Shown here one piece after another: positions 27,508 to 34,087 of a stretch of 64,000 bases of DNA. The translations under genes were made by a program, and so were the position numbers. The DNA is taken from the NCBI GenBank assembly GCA_002840245.1, contig PHAA01000003.1, forward strand, positions 62,001 to 126,000, read 5' to 3'. How positions within the stretch are numbered: position 1 is the stretch's first letter; each line of letters opens with the position of its first letter. The stretch comes from Firmicutes bacterium HGW-Firmicutes-15. GTDB lineage: Bacteria; Bacillota; Syntrophomonadia; Syntrophomonadales; Syntrophomonadaceae. The notes under the pieces were generated by a model, which made no database searches, was not told where the DNA came from, and saw only the letters and a list, made by a program, of their open reading frames with translations.

Positions 27508-28464
27508 GATACTATCAACCGGCGATATATCTGGTTGTTTTTTTCAATCCTCATTACAATTATGGTGGGCGCCTATATTTTCAATATAATAAAGGCACCT
27601 TCCCTCTCCAAACCTTATATTCTGCGTTCTGATGCAGGCGAACAGACCAATTCTTATTATGTGGTAAAGGATACCTTGGGGGTCACCATACTAGAGACAG
27701 GCTTGCCCGTACAGGTCGATGACCAGTACATTGATGAACATAATGTCCAATATATTGTATTAAAAGTAGACGGTAAGAATGCAGTTGCCGATATTGTGAC
27801 CAAGAAAGAAGACTCCACCAATAATAGCTCGGGTGTCAGCGCTATGAATCTTCCCTATTATAAAAAGAGTATTCCGGCACAGGCTGCCCCTGGTACACAT
27901 GTGGTTATCTACCACACTCATACTGATGAATCGTATGTCCCCACTTCTGCTAAGGCGAGCCAACCAGGCGCTGGTGATATATATCAAGTAGGTAATATTC
28001 TAACCGATTCCCTGCAAAAATCTGGAGTTAGTGTAACCCATAGTACTAATGCCCATGATCCACATGATATAAATGCCTATCACCGTTCCCGTAAGACAGT
28101 TACTCAGTTATTAACAGAAGGGCCTGACGCCGCCTTCGATATTCACCGGGACTCTGCCCCTGCAAGTGCCTACATTACATCCATCAATGGGGTCGATACC
28201 TCAAGGGTTATGATCGTTATGGGGCGTTCCAACCCCAATATGAAGACTAATTTACAATATGCTAAGAAGATTAAAGCTGAGGCTGATAATTTATATCCAG
28301 GACTCGTCCGGGGAATATTTATGGGGAAAGGATCTTATAACCAGGATCTCTATCCTACCGCCCTTTTATTTGAAGTCGGGACGGAAACGATATCCCTGGA
28401 TTTGGCCGAAAATGGAGTCCGATTCCTAAGTGACGTAATTACCCACGTCCTGGCTAGTTCATAA
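27505..28464 (+). CDS. spoIIP: Stage II sporulation protein P
   Basis: SpoIIP is a peptidoglycan amidase and endopeptidase that works with SpoIID and SpoIIM in engulfment. The 319-residue protein has an N-terminal anchor (YIWLFFSILITIMVGAYIF) and the catalytic domain with VVIYHTHTDESY, FDIHRDSAP, VMGRSNPN, YPGLVRGIF and LLFEVGTE, all diagnostic. It shows that the host, or its ancestor, makes endospores. The ribosome site lies in the terminator stem upstream. Confidence 0.94.
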   Translation: MDTINRRYIWLFFSILITIMVGAYIFNIIKAPSLSKPYILRSDAGEQTNSYYVVKDTLGVTILETGLPVQVDDQYIDEHNVQYIVLKVDGKNAVADIVTKKEDSTNNSSGVSAMNLPYYKKSIPAQAAPGTHVVIYHTHTDESYVPTSAKASQPGAGDIYQVGNILTDSLQKSGVSVTHSTNAHDPHDINAYHRSRKTVTQLLTEGPDAAFDIHRDSAPASAYITSINGVDTSRVMIVMGRSNPNMKTNLQYAKKIKAEADNLYPGLVRGIFMGKGSYNQDLYPTALLFEVGTETISLDLAENGVRFLSDVITHVLASS

Positions 28465-28531
28465 AATTATAATTCCCATATACTTTTTAATTTTAAGTCA
28501 TCCTGGATGATTACAACAGGATGGATATAGG

Positions 28532-28584
28532 GGCTATCAAGGAATAAACCAGGCGTATTCTCCCTTGTTTATTCCTCGATAGCC
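28532..28584 (+). terminator. Long hairpin after spoIIP
   Basis: Eighteen bases starting GGCTATCAAGG pair with the mirrored run GTTTATTCCTCGATAGCC with one mismatch around a 17-base loop. The following TTATAATTT is only moderately T-rich, so termination could be bidirectional or weak. Confidence 0.65.
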
Positions 28585-28696
28585 TTATAATTTGCCTGCA
28601 TATAAATATAATTAAATACTGATTTAAACAGGCACTTTAAATTATAATGTAGAGTATATAAACACTTATAGGTCTAGTCGGGGGAGGATAACCTTT

Positions 28697-30079
28697 TTGA
28701 AAATGGATTTAAAGTGGCAGGCATTCTGTATTGTCTCCATTGGTATTTTTATTTCCACTCTGGATGGCAGCATATTGAACATTGCCAATCCCAGTATAGC
28801 CCATGATATCCAGGTTAATATGGAAGAAGTTCAGTGGGTGGTAACCGCCTATCTGTTGGTCATTACATCCTCATTAATATTCTTTGGCAGGCTGGGAGAT
28901 AAGGTAGGCAGCAACAAAGTTTATACATATGGTTTTCTTGTTTTTACACTAGGCTCTTTGGGTTGCAGCCTATCCAGGTCATTGCTTATTCTGATTGCCG
29001 CCCGCATATTTCAGGGGCTGGGAGCCAGTATGATGATGGCTACCGGCATCGGCATTATATCCAATATATTTCCTTCTGGTGAACGAGGAAAAGCTCTGGG
29101 ATTAACTGGTACAGTAGTGGCTATGGGTAATATGATGGGGCCGAGTTTAGGAGGAATACTCCTGGCAAAATTCCAGTGGCCGGTGATTTTCATGATAAAT
29201 GTTCCCATTGGCTTGTTAGGGTTCTATTTGGGCTATAAATACCTACCCAGCCAGGATCTAAATCATAAAATTAACAACTATGACATCCGCGGAATTGTTC
29301 TGATGGCCTTGGCGGTTACCACCCTGATAATCTCTCTTTCAAACGGCCAAGGTATAAATATAGGACTACTCCTAGCATCAGTTACACTCATGATTCTCTT
29401 CTACGTATGGGAGAAAAAAGCGGTTTATCCTTTGCTGGATTTTGATCTTTTTAAAGTTAAAACTTTTATATACGGTAACTTTATGGCCGTAGCAGTCTAT
29501 TTTACCCAAACCTCTGTTTTTTTTCTCCTGCCCTTCTATATGGAAACCATACTTCAGATTTCACCGGCTCATTCAGGTTTATTAATGACCATTACTCCTG
29601 TCAGCATGGCACTGGTTGCTCCACTCTCGGGTTATCTTTCAGATAAAGTGGGCTCTGAACGGATTATTTGCCTGTCTTTTTTATTTCTTACGGCTTCCTT
29701 CCTGGTGTTAGCAAGTCTGAACACCAATATGCCTATTATAAAAATGTGTGGAGGCCTTTTTTTGCTGGGTATAGGCATGGGCATGTTCGGTTCCCCTAAT
29801 ACCAGTTCGATCCTAGGAGCCATACCCAGAGATAAAGCTGGTTATGGAGGCGGATTTATTTCAACCAACCGCAATCTTTCCTATTCCCTGGGGATTGCAT
29901 CTTCAGTGGGTATTTTCACTTGGTTACTGCATAAAAAGCAAACAACTCTCATTTACTCATTAGCCTATATTGAGGCCAGCCAAACTGTTTACTTGGCAGC
30001 AGCAAGCATCAGCCTTGGGGCTCTTCTTTTATGCCTTCTCGCTTTATTACGCAAAAAACCTGCAGCTAACGCCGAGTAA
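28697..30079 (+). CDS. MFS drug-efflux transporter (DHA2/EmrB-QacA type)
   Basis: A 460-residue transporter with about 14 membrane helices. The N-terminus has STLDGSILNIANPSI and FGRLGDKVGSNKVY (motif A), and FQGLGASMMMATG follows, all typical of the DHA2 family of proton-driven drug exporters. Start is TTG 28697 after GGGGGAGGA, or ATG 28703. It is the last host gene before the tRNA-Arg gene. Substrate unknown. Confidence 0.88.
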   Translation: MKMDLKWQAFCIVSIGIFISTLDGSILNIANPSIAHDIQVNMEEVQWVVTAYLLVITSSLIFFGRLGDKVGSNKVYTYGFLVFTLGSLGCSLSRSLLILIAARIFQGLGASMMMATGIGIISNIFPSGERGKALGLTGTVVAMGNMMGPSLGGILLAKFQWPVIFMINVPIGLLGFYLGYKYLPSQDLNHKINNYDIRGIVLMALAVTTLIISLSNGQGINIGLLLASVTLMILFYVWEKKAVYPLLDFDLFKVKTFIYGNFMAVAVYFTQTSVFFLLPFYMETILQISPAHSGLLMTITPVSMALVAPLSGYLSDKVGSERIICLSFLFLTASFLVLASLNTNMPIIKMCGGLFLLGIGMGMFGSPNTSSILGAIPRDKAGYGGGFISTNRNLSYSLGIASSVGIFTWLLHKKQTTLIYSLAYIEASQTVYLAAASISLGALLLCLLALLRKKPAANAE

Positions 30080-30125
30080 TCCTTTGACCTGCAATACATA
30101 TTCTGCTATAATCATAAAGCGGTAT

Positions 30126-30200
30126 GCGCCCGTAGCTCAGTGGATAGAGCACCGGCCTCCGGAGCCGGGTGCGGAGGTTCGATTCCTCTCGGGCGTACCA
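30126..30200 (+). tRNA. tRNA-Arg (anticodon CCG), prophage integration target
   Basis: A full cloverleaf: acceptor GCGCCCG/CGGGCGT, D arm GCTCAGTGGATAGAGC, anticodon stem CCGGC/GCCGG with loop CTCCGGA (anticodon CCG), four-base variable loop, T arm GGAGG-TTCGATT-CCTCT, and an encoded CCA. It reads CGG. The 3' 46 bases are also the left end of the prophage repeat, so integration rebuilds the gene. Confidence 0.97.
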
Positions 30201-30201
30201 T
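30155..30201 (+). repeat. attL core: 47-bp direct repeat in tRNA-Arg 3' end
   Basis: The sequence from GCCTCCGGAGCCGGGTGCGG to ACCAT is identical to 58006-58052. The flanks differ at once on both sides, as expected for attL and attR of a tyrosine-recombinase element. Confidence 0.95.
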
Positions 30202-30203
30202 AA

Positions 30204-30263
30204 TCCTGTAAGTTGGGATTCTTAGAATGTTAGGGCCATTGCTCTATCCCCTGAACTACAGGC
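30204..30263 (-). pseudogene. Antisense tRNA-like remnant beside the integrase gene
   Basis: The reverse strand reads GCCTGTA, then GTTCAGGGGATAGAGC (a normal D arm), a shortened middle, GAATCCC and TACAGGA. The two ends can pair as an acceptor stem. At 60 bases it is about 12 short, with no proper anticodon or T arm. It looks like a decayed phage tRNA. Confidence 0.5.
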
Positions 30264-30317
30264 TCAGTATCCGGCCTACCCTGCTTAGCTAAAAAAGTTA
30301 AGGGAGGGTATTTTTTT

Positions 30318-31274
30318 ATGACCGCAGTTAGAAGACTCAAGATTAGCCCCACCATGCAGAAAAACCTACCAGAAGTGGTGAATCGTTTCCTAGGGTACAA
30401 GCAGGCCCAAGGCCTGGCTCCACGTAGCTTAATGGACTATCAGCACACCTTCAATAAGTTCATGCAGTACACGACCTCCGACGAGCTGGCAGTGGCTCCA
30501 CTCCAGGATGCTCTGCTCCTTTTCTTCCAACGCTTCAAGGACCAATCCCCAACTAGTTATAATATTCCGTATAAGAATTTGAATTGCTTCTTTGCCTGGT
30601 GCATAGAGCAGGAATATCTGTCTCAAAATCCATTAAAGCGAATAGGACTTAAGATTAAGAAGGATACACCTAAGGTTAAACACCATGATGCTGATACAAT
30701 TTCCAAGCTGATTAAGGCACCCGGCCTAGGTACTTTAACTGGTCTGAGGGACTATTCTTTGATGCTTTTGACCTTGGATTGTGGCATCCGACCGAGTGAA
30801 GCTTTCGGGTTAAGAATTCCAGATATTGACTTTGTTCATAAGAGAGTAACTATCTCTGCAGCCATAAGTAAAACCAGAGTAGCGAGGGAGTTACCCTTAT
30901 CAGCTCCTGTTCTACAAACCCTAGAGAAGCTAATCTCAGTCAGACTTACTCAGTTTGAGGATTATGTATTTATGGGGTTAGATGGAAATCCTTTGAATAG
31001 AAACTCCTGGAATCGAAGACTAGCACTGTATTGTGAGAAAGCTGGCATAGAGAAGGTACGCCCATATGACTTGCGGCATTGTTTTGCCATTATGTTTATC
31101 AGAAATGGTGGTGACCCCTTCGCTCTACAGATTCTCATGGGACACGCTGATCTACAAATGACTAAACTATATGTGAAGCTGGCTAATTCAGATGTTGTTA
31201 AGCAGCATACCCAATCCTCTCCAGTCAAGCAATTCGTAAAGCGTTCGACTCGGGTGACGAAGTTATTCCGATGA
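30318..31274 (+). CDS. int: Prophage tyrosine integrase
   Basis: A 318-residue site-specific recombinase. Residues 12-100 form a SAM-like core-binding domain (VNRFLGYKQAQGLAPRSLMD). The catalytic domain has the first Arg in GIRPSEAFGLR, the box YDLRHCFA, LMGHADLQMT and the nucleophile Tyr in TKLYVKL. GGAGGG precedes the ATG. It lies 117 bases inside attL and reads away from it, the standard arrangement. A perfect hairpin terminator follows. Confidence 0.95.
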   Translation: MTAVRRLKISPTMQKNLPEVVNRFLGYKQAQGLAPRSLMDYQHTFNKFMQYTTSDELAVAPLQDALLLFFQRFKDQSPTSYNIPYKNLNCFFAWCIEQEYLSQNPLKRIGLKIKKDTPKVKHHDADTISKLIKAPGLGTLTGLRDYSLMLLTLDCGIRPSEAFGLRIPDIDFVHKRVTISAAISKTRVARELPLSAPVLQTLEKLISVRLTQFEDYVFMGLDGNPLNRNSWNRRLALYCEKAGIEKVRPYDLRHCFAIMFIRNGGDPFALQILMGHADLQMTKLYVKLANSDVVKQHTQSSPVKQFVKRSTRVTKLFR

Positions 31275-31293
31275 AGGTTAAGATGTGAGGTTT

Positions 31294-31325
31294 GCTGGAG
31301 TGGATTATATCCACTCCAGCTTTTT
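31294..31325 (+). terminator. Integrase terminator
   Basis: GCTGGAGTGGAT pairs perfectly with ATCCACTCCAGC across a three-base loop, then TTTTT. It isolates the integrase from the convergent cargo gene. Confidence 0.93.
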
Positions 31326-31410
31326 AGCAAGAGTCCAATCTGCCGATAGCATGATATCATACACATGACAAGATGTCCCATAAAATCTGAATTAGCACCT
31401 TATCTGAGAT

Positions 31411-32190
31411 TTACTTTTCTACAATATCTACATTCATATCAATACTTATCCCCACCTTCTCAATTAATGGCGCATCTTCATCGGATAATCTTCTGACCAA
31501 CAAATTGTATCTATCATTAGTATCTTTGAGATAAATGTCATGTAAGCATATTCTTGTTTCAAATTGGTATTTATATCTGGGATATTTACAGAACAACTCG
31601 TCTCTTTTATCTGTAGGATTTATAAAAAACTCTTCTTCCGCGAATTTGGAATAATCAACATCATGCATTGAGTATTTTATATTCTTCTTAAATAATGCTT
31701 CTGAAAGAACACAAACAAATGGACCTGGTTGAATTGTCAGAATTGAAGGAACAAAATCATGTTGTAATACGTTAATTACTTCTTTTGAATGAGCAAAGCT
31801 ACTAAATATTCTTTCATCAAAATTATATGTCACCTTTTGTTTTCCAGCTGCAGTAACATTCTTAGTAATGTCACTCGTCTTTATTCTATAAAAGCAGAAT
31901 ACCGGCACTAAATAGGAGGATTTTCTTCTTAGCTTTACATATGCTCCATCATCAATTACTTCTAAATCATCTTTAAGAGTATCGGCAACCTCCTGTATCT
32001 TTGGATTGCCTTTTTTAAGTCTTGCGAAGATGGCTTCATCTAAATCGCCTTGTTCATCATTCTTGCTGGTTCTGGCTATATCTATATATCCCCCAGGACA
32101 TCCGAAACTGAGTTCTCCGTCCTTTAGCCTTTTTATCCATCTATATTCACCAAACTTAAATAGCAATAGAGCATGGTTATCCGGAATCAT
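31411..32190 (-). CDS. Prophage cargo protein of unknown function, reverse strand
   Basis: A 259-residue soluble protein transcribed against the rest of the prophage, between integrase and regulatory region, where lysogeny-expressed cargo genes usually sit. It begins LLFKFGEYRWIKRLKDGELS and GCPGGYID, an opening that recalls DUF2971-type proteins (a YKYR-like start, then a note of what residues are formed by the region), but the match is weak. No membrane segment is seen. GGAGG lies seven bases before the ATG. Superinfection exclusion or defence is a guess from position only. Confidence 0.65.
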   Translation of the reverse strand: MIPDNHALLLFKFGEYRWIKRLKDGELSFGCPGGYIDIARTSKNDEQGDLDEAIFARLKKGNPKIQEVADTLKDDLEVIDDGAYVKLRRKSSYLVPVFCFYRIKTSDITKNVTAAGKQKVTYNFDERIFSSFAHSKEVINVLQHDFVPSILTIQPGPFVCVLSEALFKKNIKYSMHDVDYSKFAEEEFFINPTDKRDELFCKYPRYKYQFETRICLHDIYLKDTNDRYNLLVRRLSDEDAPLIEKVGISIDMNVDIVEK

Positions 32191-32256
32191 TGTTTGCCTC
32201 CGTTCGTGTTTTAAAATATCTCTTTCTAATACAAGTTTTCTTCTACATAGTATAAC

Positions 32257-32457
32257 TTGTTTGGCTTGACAATAGTTGGAAATAAAGTTAATCGGCTCGA
32301 TTTTGACGAGAAGGGTATCAGTTCAATTGATACCCTTGGTGGAGCGCAAGAAATGTTGCTCATTAATGAATTTGGTATGTATAACCTCATCTTAGGCAGC
32401 CGCAAACCAGACGCAAAGATATTTAAGTGGTGGATTACTCGAGCTTCTCTTCTCTAA
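32257..32457 (+). pseudogene. BRO-N type antirepressor fragment
   Basis: The frame contains FDEKGISSIDTLGGAQEML, then LINEFGMYNLILGSRKPDAK and IFKWWIT, the core of BRO N-terminal domains found in phage antirepressors. The upstream and downstream parts are missing and it has no ribosome site. Its end overlaps the RHH gene on the other strand. Confidence 0.75.
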
Positions 32458-32629
32458 GCTTGCCTCTAAGCTCCTCAATCATCTCATAAACTGGGTTTGT
32501 TGAACGGGTTAGATAAGTTAAGCAGGCTAATCTAACAAGCTCCTCGATGGATTCCCCTTGTTTTTCGGCTGCGGATTGTAGTCGTTCATACATTTCATCG
32601 GGCAATGTGAGGCTAAGTATTTTAGACAT
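32435..32629 (-). CDS. Ribbon-helix-helix (CopG-type) regulator
   Basis: A 64-residue protein: MSKILSLTLPDEMYERLQSA is the strand and first helix, EKQGESIEELVRLACLTYL the second helix of an RHH fold, followed by a charged tail. Such proteins bind DNA as dimers and act as phage regulators or antitoxins; no toxin gene adjoins it. AAGGAG precedes the ATG and lies inside a perfect 16-bp palindrome, which suggests self-repression. It is divergent from the early promoter at 32725, so it is the best candidate for the prophage switch protein. Confidence 0.75.
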   Translation of the reverse strand: MSKILSLTLPDEMYERLQSAAEKQGESIEELVRLACLTYLTRSTNPVYEMIEELRGKLREEKLE

Positions 32630-32638
32630 TAAATCAAC

Positions 32639-32654
32639 TCCTTAACGTTAAGGA
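32639..32654. promoter_or_regulatory. Perfect 16-bp palindrome over the RHH ribosome site
   Basis: TCCTTAACGTTAAGGA is a perfect palindrome. On the minus strand its AAGGA is the Shine-Dalgarno of the RHH gene. It is a likely operator for autoregulation. Confidence 0.6.
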
Positions 32655-32702
32655 TAATAATAACCTGGCACACATGCAACCCATTTCAGGATGGAATTTA
32701 GC

Positions 32703-32739
32703 ATTACATTCAGTTATATTATGCTTGACAAAATGTAAT
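32703..32739. promoter_or_regulatory. Inverted repeat around the early promoter -35 box
   Basis: ATTACATT at 32703-32710 and AATGTAAT at 32732-32739 are inverted copies flanking the -35 box. A third half-site (ATGTAA) occurs just after the expected start of transcription, near 32766. They look like repressor sites. Confidence 0.5.
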
Positions 32740-32754
32740 ACTTCGTGGTATAAT
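32725..32754 (+). promoter_or_regulatory. Consensus sigma-A promoter of the early operon
   Basis: TTGACA at 32725-32730, an 18-base spacer, and TATAAT at 32749-32754. It would start transcription near 32761, only about 20 bases before a terminator hairpin. Confidence 0.85.
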
Positions 32755-32779
32755 TATATATAGTGGATGTAACACATCT

Positions 32780-32813
32780 GCCAGGTTTCCGTTTTGGATG
32801 ACCTGGCTTTTTT
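32780..32813 (+). terminator. Leader terminator right after the early promoter
   Basis: GCCAGGT at 32780-32786 pairs with ACCTGGC at 32801-32807, followed by six T. A third copy, AACCTGGCA at 32662-32670, lies upstream of the promoter. The transcript would be a short RNA of about 55 bases unless the stop is bypassed. Confidence 0.75.
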
Positions 32814-32982
32814 GCATTTCTGAATCTACATCAACTTTATGTATTTTATAGCTTAATGTCATCAAATTTCACAATCGGGCCAAAATCCAGGTCTATCTTA
32901 TAGTAAGAGGTTTATTTTGGAGGGTCTTTTTGAAGGTCTTCTCGGATCTACATAGTAAATTAATTTAGAAAGAAGGATTTTA

Positions 32983-33708
32983 ATGATGGAAATGGTTTAC
33001 AACTACCAACTAGCGCGCGAATGTGCATGGAACGACCAAGAAAGAGACAACCCTTTTTACGACTACTACCGCAACGAGAAAAGGAAACTTGGCAAGGCAC
33101 CTAATTTGGAAGTTAATTTGTCAATAGCTTACTTAACCCCAAGATATGATAAAGATGGCAATATTCTTTATAGCAAGTCATCCTACCTCAAGATGGAGAA
33201 AAGTGTTGCCTCATGTCCAACTAAAATGAGCTTATTTGATTTAGTGAGCGGCATGGGAGACCCGGATGAATGGAGGTTTAATCCTTCCACCTTTACAAAT
33301 GGGAAGCGGACTCTTACATCTTGGAGCCAGCAGCAGATATTTGTCGTTGAATTCCAGGGCACCTTAACATTCAAGGAATTTGCTGCAAGATGCGATGAAG
33401 TTGGAGTTCACCCATACGTGGTACAACATATAGGCGACGAAGAGGACCGAATGAAGGAAGGAAATTGCACCTATTTCCGAGCTTGGTTTGTCAATGTTGA
33501 ACCCATCACTTTGCTTGGATTCAGAAACAGGGTCCAAGAATTTTTAAAGATTATCTTCCCCGAGAGTGATGAATCTTGCAGGGATATTAAGACTATTTAT
33601 AACCAAGGCTTGCATATTTGTTACTTGGACTGGACGGCGAGAATTGAGCCTCAGCATTTAGACTTAGCTTGTATTAGATATATTAATGAACGATATGCCG
33701 CCGCATAA
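32983..33708 (+). CDS. Early prophage protein, function unknown
   Basis: A 241-residue soluble protein, first gene after the early promoter. It starts MMEMVYNYQLARECAWND and is rich in aromatic residues. There is a central FVVEFQGTLTFKEFAARCDE and a late GLHICYLDWTARIEP. It sits two genes before the AEP primase, so a role in replication initiation is likely by position. I do not recognise the family. AGAAGGA precedes the ATG. Confidence 0.6.
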   Translation: MMEMVYNYQLARECAWNDQERDNPFYDYYRNEKRKLGKAPNLEVNLSIAYLTPRYDKDGNILYSKSSYLKMEKSVASCPTKMSLFDLVSGMGDPDEWRFNPSTFTNGKRTLTSWSQQQIFVVEFQGTLTFKEFAARCDEVGVHPYVVQHIGDEEDRMKEGNCTYFRAWFVNVEPITLLGFRNRVQEFLKIIFPESDESCRDIKTIYNQGLHICYLDWTARIEPQHLDLACIRYINERYAAA

Positions 33709-33717
33709 AGACTTACC

Positions 33718-33741
33718 GATCCCCTGCTTAAGCAGGGGATC
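33718..33741 (+). terminator. Perfect 24-bp palindrome after the first early gene
   Basis: GATCCCCTGC-TTAA-GCAGGGGATC, ten bp of stem without a T tract. It may pause or partially end transcription, or protect the mRNA end. Confidence 0.55.
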
Positions 33742-33777
33742 TTACATACATATATAAATCACAAGGAGTTGATTTCA

Positions 33778-34005
33778 ATGGAATACCGACCTCAGTTCGA
33801 TAAGTTTGTATGCACCTCGCAGCCACTAGCGGGCTTTTTGATGCAGACCGGCTTTAAACTTTACAAACTATTGCCGCCCCTACCGGGCTCCGACAAGAAT
33901 AGTTTTCTCTTCGGCAACTCACCAGAGCTCATCAATCGAATCAATGAATACCTCACCGCTAGGGGCCTATGGAAGTTTCCTGATGGCCTAACTCCAGTTA
34001 AGTAG
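33778..34005 (+). CDS. Small early prophage protein
   Basis: A 75-residue protein starting MEYRPQFDKFVCTSQPLAGF, with a C-terminal helix (SPELINRINEYLTARGLW). AAGGAGTTGATTTCA precedes ATG 33778; the frame extends nine bases further but without need. Function unknown; it lies between hairpins upstream of the primase. Confidence 0.6.
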   Translation: MEYRPQFDKFVCTSQPLAGFLMQTGFKLYKLLPPLPGSDKNSFLFGNSPELINRINEYLTARGLWKFPDGLTPVK

Positions 34006-34032
34006 CAAACGTTCAACCACGGTCATCACAAG

Positions 34033-34058
34033 AGCCTGTTAACCTCAGGCTTAGTTTT
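34033..34058 (+). terminator. Short hairpin before the primase gene
   Basis: AGCCTG at 34033-34038 and CAGGCT at 34046-34051, then TAGTTTT. A weak terminator that could reduce primase expression. Confidence 0.45.
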
Positions 34059-34087
34059 CTATACGCATTTTGAAGGAGCGAAGATTA

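Noticed and set aside
29970-30203. Plus-strand frame reading through the tRNA-Arg gene
   Set aside because: Its end (VAQWIEHRPPEPGAEVRF) is the well-known spurious translation of a tRNA gene.
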